Of a stretch of DNA of 47,161 nt, positions 1-7,709 are shown piece after piece. Origin of the DNA: CAKRJP01 sp963589425 (GTDB taxonomy: Bacteria; Bacillota; Clostridia; Lachnospirales; Lachnospiraceae); the NCBI GenBank assembly GCA_963589425.1, contig CAVAKZ010000016.1, forward strand, positions 1 through 47,161, given 5' to 3'. A model generated the notes under the pieces. The model was not told the DNA's origin, did not search any database, and saw only the letters and a program-made list of their open reading frames with translations. Numbering within the stretch: position 1 is the first letter of the stretch; every line of letters begins with the position of its first letter. The position numbers and the translations under genes were made by a program.

Positions 1-734
1 CAGAAGGAAATCAGATTACCGGAGAGACTAGCTTTACTGCACAGGAGACTTCCGGGGAGGTAGAGATTAGCTTTACTTTTGATAGTTCGGCCTTAAAAGG
101 AAAAACTGTAGTGGTATTTGAAGACGCTTATGAGAATGGCCACAAAGTAGCTACTCATGCTGATATCACAGACGAGGATCAGAGCGTACACTTCCCAGAG
201 ATTAAGACAACAGCTACCGATAAGGAAGATGGAGACCGCACATTAACCTGTGGACAGGCAACTATCATAGATACTATTAAATATGAAAACCTGGTTCCGG
301 GATATGAATACAGGGTGTTCGGTGTATTGATGGATAAGTCAACCGGAGAAAAAGTCTTAGTCGATAACAAGGAAGTGACAGCAGAAACTAGCTTTACATC
401 GAAAAAAGCAAATGGAACTGTAGAAGTTAGCTTTAGCTTTGACGCTTCTGATCTTGGAGGAAAGAGCTTAGTAGTATTTGAGAAAGTCTATGATGCAAAT
501 GGAAAAGAGATTGCTAATCATGAGGATATCAATGCCAAAGACCAGACAGTAAAAGTCAGTGAGAAAGAGAAAAGCATTAGCAATTCATCTGACGAAACAA
601 AGAAAACTGAGAAAATGACATCTACAGTAAAAACCGGAGATGAAGGAAATGCTGTCCTTTATATAATTCTACTCTCTGTAGCCTTGATTATTGGATTTGC
701 TATGATAATCAGAAGAAAGATGGATATAAAATGA
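1..734 (+). CDS. VaFE-repeat surface-anchored protein, C-terminal part
   Basis: The reading frame is open to the left edge (first full codon at base 3), so only the C-terminus is present. It contains at least one full repeat and part of another, each closing with a V-V-F-E strand (TVVVFED near the edge, LVVFEKVYD later), typical of VaFE repeats in Gram-positive surface proteins; such repeats are Ig-like stalk modules, often with isopeptide cross-links. After a Ser/Thr/Lys-rich spacer comes a sorting-type tail: VKTGDEGN, a hydrophobic segment of about 20 residues, then RRKMDIK. This resembles a sortase signal, but LPxTG is replaced by V-K-T-G-D. It should be a cell-wall or pilus-like adhesin. 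The annotator-style GTG start at 111 is not the real start. Ligand unknown. Confidence 0.8.
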   Translation, partial: EGNQITGETSFTAQETSGEVEISFTFDSSALKGKTVVVFEDAYENGHKVATHADITDEDQSVHFPEIKTTATDKEDGDRTLTCGQATIIDTIKYENLVPGYEYRVFGVLMDKSTGEKVLVDNKEVTAETSFTSKKANGTVEVSFSFDASDLGGKSLVVFEKVYDANGKEIANHEDINAKDQTVKVSEKEKSISNSSDETKKTEKMTSTVKTGDEGNAVLYIILLSVALIIGFAMIIRRKMDIK

Positions 735-776
735 TGAATTCCATTTACATTGAAAATTAAATATGGTAAGATTACA

Positions 777-800
777 AAGGTGTCTCGAAAGAGACGCCTT
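777..800 (+). terminator. Hairpin after the surface protein gene
   Basis: AAGGTGTCTC and GAGACGCCTT form a 10-bp stem (one G-T pair) around a GAAA tetraloop. The stem suits a terminator for the upstream gene, but no T-run follows, so efficiency is doubtful. Confidence 0.5.
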
Positions 801-810
801 ATATTGACAT

Positions 811-882
811 GCACCCGTAGCTCAGGGGATAGAGCACCGCCCTCCGGAGGCGGGAGCGGCGGTTCGAATCCGCCCGGGTGTG
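811..882 (+). tRNA. tRNA-Arg (anticodon CCG)
   Basis: A full cloverleaf can be drawn: acceptor GCACCCG (811-817) with CGGGTGT (875-881), D stem GCTC/GAGC, anticodon stem CCGCC/GGCGG around CTCCGGA with anticodon CCG at 844-846, a four-base variable loop, and T stem GGCGG/CCGCC around TTCGAAT. CCA is not encoded; the discriminator is G882. It reads the rare arginine codon CGG. It lies only 88 bp before the start codon of arginyl-tRNA synthetase, on the same strand. A T-rich run follows the gene and may terminate it. Confidence 0.95.
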
Positions 883-970
883 TATTTTTTTGTTTAATTT
901 CGGCTCCGTTTTTTTCAGAGATGGGGCCTTTAATGGATATTGCATTAAGAAATAGGCAGGAGAATGAACC

Positions 971-2737
971 ATGAAGAAGATAATAGATTTAATCGCAGAA
1001 GAGCTTTCTAGTGCATTTGACCAGGCCGGCTATGATAGTAGTTATGGTAAGGTTACCTTATCTAACAGACCGGACCTGTGCGAATACCAATGTAACGGGG
1101 CTATGGCAGGAGCAAAAGCATATCACAAGGCTCCCATTATGATTGCTGAAGACGTGGTAGGCCTTTTGAAAGACAGCAAGCTTATCAAAGAAGTAGAGGC
1201 AGTAAAGCCAGGATTTATTAATATTAAGCTAGAAGAAGCGGCAGTTTCCGCATACTTAAATGAGATGGCAGCAGACGGAGAACTTGGACTTGATAAATTA
1301 GCTAGTCCCAGAAAAATTGTCATTGACTATGGCGGACCAAACGTGGCAAAGCCTCTTCATGTCGGTCACCTTCGTTCCGCGGTTATCGGTGAAAGTTTAA
1401 AGAGAATCAATCGTAAAGTTGGCAATGAAGTCTTAGGTGATGTACACCTGGGAGACTGGGGTTATCAGATGGGCCTGATCATTACAGAATTAAGGAAGCG
1501 TAAACCGGAGCTTCCTTACTTTGATGATTCCTTTGAGGGAGAGTATCCTAAGGAGGCCCCCTTTACCATCGGTGAGTTGGAAGAGATTTATCCTACAGCC
1601 AGTGGAAAGGCAAAGGAAGACGATTCTTACCGGGAAGAAGCATTGCATGCTACCTATTTATTGCAGAATGGACACAGAGGATACACTGCTATATGGAAGC
1701 GCATTATGAGTGTTTCAGTAGCAGATCTTAAAAAGAATTACGAGAACCTAAATGTCACTTTCGATCTTTGGAAGGGAGAGTCTGATGCCCAGGCTTATAT
1801 TCCGGATATGATCCAGGATTTGAAAGCCAAGGGATTTGCTCATGTTGATGACGGTGCTTTGGTAATCGATGTAAAAGAAGAGACAGATACCAAGGAGATT
1901 CCTCCATGTATGATTCAAAAATCAGACGGAGCTTCTCTTTATGGCACAACTGATTTGGCTACCCTGATCCAAAGACAGCAGGATTATCAGCCCGATGAAG
2001 TGATCTATGTAGTAGATAAGCGGCAGGAACTTCATTTTGTTCAGGTATTTAGGGCTGCTAAAAAAACTGGAATCGTTCCGGAGACTACATCTCTTAGGTT
2101 CCAGGGATTTGGAACCATGAATGGAAAGGATGGCAAGCCTTTTAAGACCAGAGAAGGCGGGGTTATGCGGCTTGAGAATCTCATTGCTGAGATTGAGGAT
2201 GAGATGTATAAGAAAATTACAGACAACCGCACTGTAGAGGAAGAAGAAGCCAGACAGACTGCGAAGATTGTTGGTATTGCGGCCATCAAATACGGAGATC
2301 TTTCCAACCAGGCTTCCAAGGACTATGTCTTCGATGTAGATCGGTTTACTTCTTTTGAGGGAAATACAGGTCCTTATATTTTATATACTATCGTGCGCAT
2401 CAAATCTATTTTGAATAAGTACATGGCTGAAGGAAAAGATTTGAAGGATCTGACAATCCTTTCGGCTGCAGGAGACAGTGAGAAGGCCTTGATGTTGGAG
2501 CTTTCTAAATATAATGATATCATGCAAGTTGCATATGAAGAATTAGCGCCTCATAAGATTTGTGCATATATTTATGATCTGTCCAATGCATTTAACCGTT
2601 TCTATCATGAGACAAAGATTTTGTCAGAAGAAGATCAGACTAGAAGAGAAAGTTATATCGCACTGCTTAAGGTGACCAAGGAAGTGTTAGAATCCTGCAT
2701 AGATGTGCTGGGATTTGAAGCTCCGGAAAAGATGTAG
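971..2737 (+). CDS. argS: Arginyl-tRNA synthetase
   Basis: Class I aminoacyl-tRNA synthetase that charges tRNA-Arg in the cytoplasm. The 588 residues match the family's usual length. The N-terminal Add-1 tRNA-binding domain is followed by the catalytic core with the HIGH-type motif in KPLHVGHLRSAVIG (about residues 125-138), then the KMSK-equivalent loop (KPFKTREGG), and a helical anticodon-binding C-terminus with the usual FNRFYH. Start chosen at the ATG preceded by GCAGGAGAATGAACC. A terminator hairpin follows the stop directly. No T-box leader was seen upstream; instead the gene is preceded by a tRNA-Arg. Function is certain. Confidence 0.97.
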   Translation: MKKIIDLIAEELSSAFDQAGYDSSYGKVTLSNRPDLCEYQCNGAMAGAKAYHKAPIMIAEDVVGLLKDSKLIKEVEAVKPGFINIKLEEAAVSAYLNEMAADGELGLDKLASPRKIVIDYGGPNVAKPLHVGHLRSAVIGESLKRINRKVGNEVLGDVHLGDWGYQMGLIITELRKRKPELPYFDDSFEGEYPKEAPFTIGELEEIYPTASGKAKEDDSYREEALHATYLLQNGHRGYTAIWKRIMSVSVADLKKNYENLNVTFDLWKGESDAQAYIPDMIQDLKAKGFAHVDDGALVIDVKEETDTKEIPPCMIQKSDGASLYGTTDLATLIQRQQDYQPDEVIYVVDKRQELHFVQVFRAAKKTGIVPETTSLRFQGFGTMNGKDGKPFKTREGGVMRLENLIAEIEDEMYKKITDNRTVEEEEARQTAKIVGIAAIKYGDLSNQASKDYVFDVDRFTSFEGNTGPYILYTIVRIKSILNKYMAEGKDLKDLTILSAAGDSEKALMLELSKYNDIMQVAYEELAPHKICAYIYDLSNAFNRFYHETKILSEEDQTRRESYIALLKVTKEVLESCIDVLGFEAPEKM

Positions 2738-2744
2738 ATGTTTG

Positions 2745-2772
2745 AAAAGCTCGGCGACTGCCGGGCTTTTTT
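2745..2772 (+). terminator. argS terminator
   Basis: AAAAGCTCGGC and GCCGGGCTTTT form an 11-bp stem with a GACT loop and a run of T. A standard rho-independent terminator. Confidence 0.85.
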
Positions 2773-2818
2773 AGGATATGCTGCCCATTTGTTTATAGAT
2801 AAAAATAGGAGGACGATC

Positions 2819-3961
2819 ATGACAGATAAGTTGTTTTACCAAGATGGATATCAGCAGGAATTTACCGCCAGGGTAATCTCCTGTGAGGAGATGAAGAAAG
2901 GATATGCGATTGTATTGGATCAGACTGCCTTTTTCCCGGAAGGTGGCGGCCAATATGGGGATCTGGGATTTTTAGATTCTGTAAGGGTTATTGACACACA
3001 GGAAAAAGGTGACCTGGTCTATCACTATACAAAAGAAGCCTTGGAGCCTGGAAAGGAAGTGACAGGGCGTCTTGATTGGCAAGTTCGCTTTGACCGGATG
3101 CAGCAGCATTCCGGGGAGCATATTATTTCCGGAATTGTCCATAGGCGTTTTGGATATGACAATGTGGGTTTTCATTTGGCAGATGACTATTGCACCATGG
3201 ATTTTAATGGCCCAATTACCACGGAAGCTTTAAAAGAAATTGAGGAGGAGGCAAATAGAATTGTATTTGCCAATCTTGATATTAATATTCTATATCCTTC
3301 AAAAGAAGAATTAAAGAATCTGGAATATCGAAGCAAGATTGAGATTGAGGGACAGGTTCGAATTGTGGAGATTCCCGGAGTGGATATCTGTGCATGTTGC
3401 GCCCCTCATACAGCAACTACAGGAGAAATTGGCCTGATCAAATTAGTCCGCATGGACAATTACAAGGGTGGAGAGCGCATTTATATGTTAAGTGGAATGC
3501 GGGCTTTAAAGGATTACCAGATAAAAGCGGGAAGCGTAAAATCTATTTCTGCAAGTCTCTGCGTAAAAGAAGATGAGGTGGCAGGGGCAGTTGAAAAATT
3601 AAAAGAAGAGCAGGAAGCCTTGAAAAATGAGATTGCCGCCCTAAAGCAAAAACTTTTAGCTTATCGTGTGGAAGGGATTTCTGTAGACGATCCTGTAACC
3701 TTGCTTTTTGATCCGGAACTTACCGGAAATGAACCCAGAGAATTTATGAATCTGCTGTTAGATAAAGGCGCAGAAATTTGCGGAATCTTCGCAGGAGATG
3801 ACGAAAAGGGCTATCGCTATGTCATAGGAAGCCGTAAAGAGGATGTTCGTCCTTATGGGGAAAAATTAAAAAGCCTAGGCGGCAGAGGTGGCGGAAAGCC
3901 GGAAATGATCCAGGGGTCCATTCAGGCTGCCAGGGCAGTACTTGAAGATATTTTTCTATAA
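2819..3961 (+). CDS. AlaX-like alanyl-tRNA editing protein with DHHA1 domain
   Basis: A stand-alone relative of the editing half of AlaRS that hydrolyses mischarged Ser- or Gly-tRNA-Ala. The N-terminal barrel carries FFPEGGGQYGD; the zinc-binding set is HSGEH (near residue 100) and CACCAPH (near residue 195). A coiled coil (KLKEEQEALKNEIAALKQKL) leads to a C-terminal DHHA1 domain ending with GGRGGGKPEMIQG. Length (380 residues) suits the longer AlaX/DHHA1 class. The start was placed at the ATG after AGGAGGACGATC; a longer frame to 2738 would run through the argS terminator and is unlikely. Own transcription unit. Confidence 0.9.
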   Translation: MTDKLFYQDGYQQEFTARVISCEEMKKGYAIVLDQTAFFPEGGGQYGDLGFLDSVRVIDTQEKGDLVYHYTKEALEPGKEVTGRLDWQVRFDRMQQHSGEHIISGIVHRRFGYDNVGFHLADDYCTMDFNGPITTEALKEIEEEANRIVFANLDINILYPSKEELKNLEYRSKIEIEGQVRIVEIPGVDICACCAPHTATTGEIGLIKLVRMDNYKGGERIYMLSGMRALKDYQIKAGSVKSISASLCVKEDEVAGAVEKLKEEQEALKNEIAALKQKLLAYRVEGISVDDPVTLLFDPELTGNEPREFMNLLLDKGAEICGIFAGDDEKGYRYVIGSRKEDVRPYGEKLKSLGGRGGGKPEMIQGSIQAARAVLEDIFL

Positions 3962-4022
3962 TAAAATAAAGCTATAATGAAAGATAATAGGAAAATTCAT
4001 CAAGCAATATTAGGGAGGCCTG

Positions 4023-4031
4023 TGTTATAAT
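4023..4031 (+). promoter_or_regulatory. Extended -10 promoter element before the ACT gene
   Basis: TGTTATAAT is an exact extended -10 box (TGn plus TATAAT) 60 bp before the ACT-domain start. No convincing -35 is seen, as expected for extended -10 promoters. Confidence 0.5.
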
Positions 4032-4090
4032 GTTGCTTATTGAGGGGCAATATTTGACTCCATTAAAAAATAGGAACGAGGGAGAATTTT

Positions 4091-4534
4091 ATGGGATACA
4101 GTAATACTATTCAACAGTTGACAGTATATATGGATGACAGGTCCAAGGGATTAGACCAGGTACTCCATATTTTAGGAGAGAAGAAGGTAAATATAGTAGC
4201 TCTTAATCTGGCAGACACTTCAGATTACGGACTTTTAAGACTTATTGTTTCAGATCCCCATAAGGGACGAAAACTTCTTCAGGAGGCAGGTTACCAGGCG
4301 AGACTTATTAATGTAATCGCATTTCGTGTTTCTCACGCAGCAGGGTCTCTTAGTATGGCAATGCATCAGCTGGTGGACGGGGAAATTGATATTCAGTACA
4401 TGTATGTATTTGCCAATGGAGATACTGCTTCAGCTATATTAAAGAGCGATGATGTGGCAAGGGCAATTGATATTTTGACCGGCTGCGGATATGAAGTGTA
4501 TAGTGCAGATGAGGCCTACACTGCCAACGCCTAG
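4091..4534 (+). CDS. Tandem ACT-domain protein
   Basis: The 147 residues make two successive ACT folds: the first begins TIQQLTVYMDDRSKGLDQVL, the second around residue 70 (NVIAFRVS, followed by YMYVFANGD). No catalytic domain is attached, so it is probably a small ligand sensor, most often for an amino acid. ACT-only proteins of this layout are common in Clostridia, sometimes near amino-acid metabolism genes. It is followed after 11 bp by an AEC-type permease and may share its mRNA. Ligand unknown. Start at ATG after GAGGGAGAATTTT. Confidence 0.8.
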   Translation: MGYSNTIQQLTVYMDDRSKGLDQVLHILGEKKVNIVALNLADTSDYGLLRLIVSDPHKGRKLLQEAGYQARLINVIAFRVSHAAGSLSMAMHQLVDGEIDIQYMYVFANGDTASAILKSDDVARAIDILTGCGYEVYSADEAYTANA

Positions 4535-4545
4535 GAGCCTGTGAT

Positions 4546-5463
4546 ATGATATTATTGCAGCAAATGATGGTTCTTTTTTTGTATATGCTGATAGGATACC
4601 TTGCTTGCAAAAAAGGAAAATTTGATGATGTTTTCGGTAAGAAAATATCTTGGCTGGTAGTTGAAATTGCTAATAATGCTATGATAATTTCAGCTGCAAT
4701 TAATAGTGACGGCAGCATCAAAGGCAAAGATTTTATTACAACATTGCTTCTAGCCATTGGTGTATATGCTGTTCTTCTTGGAGTGGCGGCCATCCTGCCT
4801 TTGATTTGCAAGCCTTCCATACAGGAGAAGGGGATCTATCAGATTGCCTTAGTTTTTAATAATATTGGATTTATGGGCTACCCCATTATATCGGCGGTTT
4901 ATGGTGGCTCGGCCCTGCTTTATGCGGTGCTGTTTTCCATTACATTTAATGTATTAATCTATACTTATGGAGTTCAAAAGGTTCAAAGCTCCGGATCAGA
5001 TTCAGAAACAGAGAAAGCTAAAGGAAGTTTCTTTAATGTAGGAGTTCTTTGTGGATTTTTGGCCTTGTTTTTATATATTGCTCAGATACCTATGCCACAA
5101 TTTGTTAAGACTACTGCCAGTGGCTTAAGCAACTTGACTTCACCCCTTAGCATGATGGTTATTGGGATATCCTTGTGTAAAATACCTTTGAGGAAATTGT
5201 TTTCAGATATTAAACTCCTGCTTTACTCCTTGGTAAAACTTCTTGTGCTTCCCATTATAGGAATGTTTATTATCAATAGGATTGTTGATAATGAAATGTT
5301 GTGTCATGTGTGTATGATTATTCTTGCTACGCCGGCAGCCAGTATGGTAGTTATGTTGGCAGAGCAATATGATGGAAACGAAGAATTAGCGGCTAGGATT
5401 GTGGCTCTTTCCACTTTACTTTCTGTAGTTACTATCCCTCTTGTGTCCGCGGTGGTATTTTAA
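4546..5463 (+). CDS. AEC-family permease (auxin efflux carrier type)
   Basis: A polytopic membrane protein of 305 residues with about ten hydrophobic segments and the family pattern of two five-helix halves; NNIGFMGYPI and ATPAASMVVMLAEQY near the second crossing are typical of AEC transporters, which usually export or take up organic acids such as malate. It is 11 bp downstream of the ACT protein and 13 bp upstream of the HAD gene, suggesting one operon. Substrate cannot be read from the sequence. Confidence 0.85.
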   Translation: MILLQQMMVLFLYMLIGYLACKKGKFDDVFGKKISWLVVEIANNAMIISAAINSDGSIKGKDFITTLLLAIGVYAVLLGVAAILPLICKPSIQEKGIYQIALVFNNIGFMGYPIISAVYGGSALLYAVLFSITFNVLIYTYGVQKVQSSGSDSETEKAKGSFFNVGVLCGFLALFLYIAQIPMPQFVKTTASGLSNLTSPLSMMVIGISLCKIPLRKLFSDIKLLLYSLVKLLVLPIIGMFIINRIVDNEMLCHVCMIILATPAASMVVMLAEQYDGNEELAARIVALSTLLSVVTIPLVSAVVF

Positions 5464-5476
5464 GGTAAGAGGACTT

Positions 5477-6331
5477 ATGAAAATAAAAGACAATAAAATG
5501 AAAGCTTGCATTGCCCTGGATTTAGATGGAACAACCTTAAATAACCAGGGGCAGCTTTCGGCCAAGAATAAAGAAGCAATTGACTATGCCATTTCTAGGG
5601 GAGTACATATTATTATTGCCAGTGGCAGAGCCTACAAGACCTTGCCAAGACAGATTCTTGAACTTCCGGGCATTAAATATGCAGTGACTTCTAACGGAGC
5701 GGCAGTATGTCGGGTTCCGGGAGGAGAACTGCTACAGGGATTAAAAATCAAGGAAGCAGTGGTGCGCCGAATCCTTGAGCTAACCGGGGAGCATGAAATC
5801 GTCTACGAGGCCTTTGTGGACGGACATGCCTACGCGGATCTTAGATATGTACAGGATCCTTTGCGATACGGTGCCAGCAAGGAAGCTGTAGAGTATGTAA
5901 AAAATACCAGGCAATTTGTGGAGGATATGCCGGCATTTATAAAAGAGCACGGAGATTCCCTGGACAGTATGGATATTGTGGTAAAAAATTCTAAAATGCG
6001 GCAGGAGATTTATCGCGTGCTTGAAGAGGTTAGAGAGGAAATATATGTTACATCCTCGGTGCCTCAGCTTGTAGAAATTTCCGATAAACACTCAGGAAAG
6101 GCAGCAGGACTTCGCTACCTAGAAGCCCATTTAGGGATTTCTAAAAATCATATGGCAGCCATTGGAAATGCAGACAATGACCGGGATATGATTACTTATG
6201 CAAAATATGGATATGCTGTTGAGAATGCATCTTCTGCCTGTAAGGAAGCTGCAGATATTATTGTAGGAAGCAATGACCAGGATGGGGTAGCAGAGGGAAT
6301 CTATGATTTTCTTGATAAGCTTAACAAATAG
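5477..6331 (+). CDS. HAD-superfamily Cof-type sugar-phosphate phosphatase
   Basis: Class IIB HAD hydrolase. Motif I is ALDLDGTTLNN with the nucleophile and general-acid Asp; motif II is IIIASGR; the closing motif is AIGNADNDRDMI with K upstream (DKHSGKAAGL). The length (284 residues) is normal for Cof/YidA proteins, which dephosphorylate sugar phosphates or flavin precursors. The ATG after TAAGAGGACTT was chosen; an upstream start would overlap the permease needlessly. Actual substrate unknown. Confidence 0.88.
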   Translation: MKIKDNKMKACIALDLDGTTLNNQGQLSAKNKEAIDYAISRGVHIIIASGRAYKTLPRQILELPGIKYAVTSNGAAVCRVPGGELLQGLKIKEAVVRRILELTGEHEIVYEAFVDGHAYADLRYVQDPLRYGASKEAVEYVKNTRQFVEDMPAFIKEHGDSLDSMDIVVKNSKMRQEIYRVLEEVREEIYVTSSVPQLVEISDKHSGKAAGLRYLEAHLGISKNHMAAIGNADNDRDMITYAKYGYAVENASSACKEAADIIVGSNDQDGVAEGIYDFLDKLNK

Positions 6332-6355
6332 ACGAGAAAGTAAGAGGATAGTGAT

Positions 6356-7132
6356 ATGGCAGAGAATCAAAAGGATATTATAGAATTAAAAAAAGAAGTA
6401 AAACATGATCTTCGGCTGGCAGAAGCCTGGTATGTGGTTTTTTCTAAATCCACTAGGATGCCATATGTAGAGTGTGACCCGGAAACCTTTGATGACCAGG
6501 TTCTGGTTTATTTTACAGAAGAGGAGGCAAAAGCCGAGGTGCAACGCCTATTGGCAGAAAATGAACCTACCCAGGTTTTAAAAGTGGAAAAAAAAGGAGC
6601 CCTTCCTTTTTGCGTAAATTTATTTTTCATGGGTGTGAACTGTATGCTGGTAGGCAGAAGTACAGATAGGGAAGTAGCCATTCAGTTGAAAGAATTTGTG
6701 GAGAGACATGAACCTACCGGAAATGCTAGGGAGATTATGAAGGTAGAAAATCCGGAACTTCATTTAACAGCCCTCTACTTTGTACAGGAGCTTCGCAGAC
6801 AGGGAACTGCGGAAATGACAGAGAAACTGAAAGAGTTTGATGAGGAGCTTCGGGCTCATTTTGGAAAAGGCAGATTTCTTATTGCTACAAAGGATCAGCA
6901 TCCCTGCATTTTGCAGAGAGATGGAAAAGAGTATCAGCCTCTCTTCACCGATTATCAGGAATTTTGGAAATTCAGCAGGGAAAAGAAATTTATTCCGGCA
7001 ATACTTCCGGCGGCAAATCTTCATAAACTTTTAACAGCCAACACAGCCGGAGTTATTATTAATCCCTNNNNNNNNNNGAATGTTACTGCGAAGAAAAAGG
7101 AAGTAAATAAAGAAGAAAATCAAGAAATATAA
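6356..7132 (+). CDS. SseB-family protein, interrupted by an assembly gap
   Basis: About 235 residues precede the gap. The latter half (ALYFVQELRR to LLTANTAGVIINP) fits the SseB N-terminal-like domain, a poorly understood domain of Gram-positive cytoplasmic proteins and of the enterobacterial enhanced-serine-sensitivity protein. The first half also has an SseB-like AWYVVFSKSTRMPYV segment, so there may be two copies. Ten unknown bases fall near the C-terminus; the frame downstream stays open for 17 residues rich in Lys and Glu, but because the gap size may be arbitrary the real C-terminus is not certain. A terminator follows. Confidence 0.65.
   Translation: MAENQKDIIELKKEVKHDLRLAEAWYVVFSKSTRMPYVECDPETFDDQVLVYFTEEEAKAEVQRLLAENEPTQVLKVEKKGALPFCVNLFFMGVNCMLVGRSTDREVAIQLKEFVERHEPTGNAREIMKVENPELHLTALYFVQELRRQGTAEMTEKLKEFDEELRAHFGKGRFLIATKDQHPCILQRDGKEYQPLFTDYQEFWKFSREKKFIPAILPAANLHKLLTANTAGVIINPXXXXNVTAKKKEVNKEENQEI
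7068..7077. other. Assembly gap (10 N)
   Basis: Ten N characters inside the SseB-like gene. The run probably marks a scaffold join of unknown true length. Confidence 0.95.
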
Positions 7133-7163
7133 GATTTATCTGGAGAATTTTAATAATTAAATT

Positions 7164-7203
7164 AAAAAGGAATCGAGCAAAAGTGCTTCGATTCCTTTTC
7201 TTT
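7164..7203 (+). terminator. Terminator after the SseB-like gene
   Basis: AAAGGAATCGA pairs with TCGATTCCTTT across a short loop, and CTTTTCTTTAA follows. It may also serve the minus-strand cold-shock gene, whose stop lies about 100 bp further on. Confidence 0.75.
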
Positions 7204-7309
7204 AATCTTATCGTAATCTCACTTACTTATAACTTTTAAAATGTAAAAATAGTAAGCTGCTATTTCTAAAAAAATAAAAGGTACAGTCAAATGTGATCAA
7301 AATAGTGGA

Positions 7310-7507
7310 TTAGAGCTTTGTTACGTTTACAGCCTGAGGTCCCTTGGCTCCTTCTGTTACATCATACTCAACTTCCTGGCCTTCTTCTAAGGTCTTAAAT
7401 CCTTCCATGTTCAAACCTGTGTAGTGAACAAAAACATCATTGCCAGCTTCATCAGAAATAAAGCCATAACCTTTCTGGTTGTTAAACCATTTTACAGTAC
7501 CTTTCAT
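7310..7507 (-). CDS. Cold-shock protein (CspA family)
   Basis: A 65-residue single cold-shock domain with both RNA-binding motifs: KGYGFI (RNP1) and DVFVHY (RNP2), beginning MKGTVKWFN. Family members bind single-stranded RNA/DNA and melt mRNA structure. The SD is GGAGGTAACAAG just upstream on the minus strand. A promoter on the minus strand is visible about 40 bp upstream of the start codon. Monocistronic. Confidence 0.95.
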   Translation of the reverse strand: MKGTVKWFNNQKGYGFISDEAGNDVFVHYTGLNMEGFKTLEEGQEVEYDVTEGAKGPQAVNVTKL

Positions 7508-7541
7508 CTTGTTACCTCCATAAATAATGAATGAATATTAC

Positions 7542-7569
7542 ACTATACAAAGTTATCATAAATTCACAA
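7542..7569 (-). promoter_or_regulatory. Putative csp promoter
   Basis: On the minus strand TTGTGA (7564-7569), 16 bp and TATAGT (7542-7547). An alternative TTGACT/TAACTT pair lies just upstream. Confidence 0.4.
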
Positions 7570-7642
7570 AACAGTCAATGTAAAATTAAGATATATCTAG
7601 CACTTTGTACAAAAAACAGAGCGCGATCGGTGGTGGTTTTTC

Positions 7643-7671
7643 TTGACGAAAGGCCAAGAAACATGTAAAGT
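7643..7671 (+). promoter_or_regulatory. Putative ptsI promoter
   Basis: TTGACG (7643-7648), 17-bp spacer, TAAAGT (7666-7671), about 38 bp before the ptsI start codon. Confidence 0.5.
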
Positions 7672-7709
7672 AAATAGGTAAAGATAAGCGAATAAAGGAA
7701 TGGAAATAT

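Noticed and set aside
883..970. T-box leader before argS
   Set aside because: The 88-base gap is too short and lacks a T-box sequence and specifier stem; the GGCTCC/GGGGCC pairing is weak.
750..974. A 74-codon plus-strand frame
   Set aside because: It runs straight through the tRNA-Arg and has no ribosome site or family resemblance.
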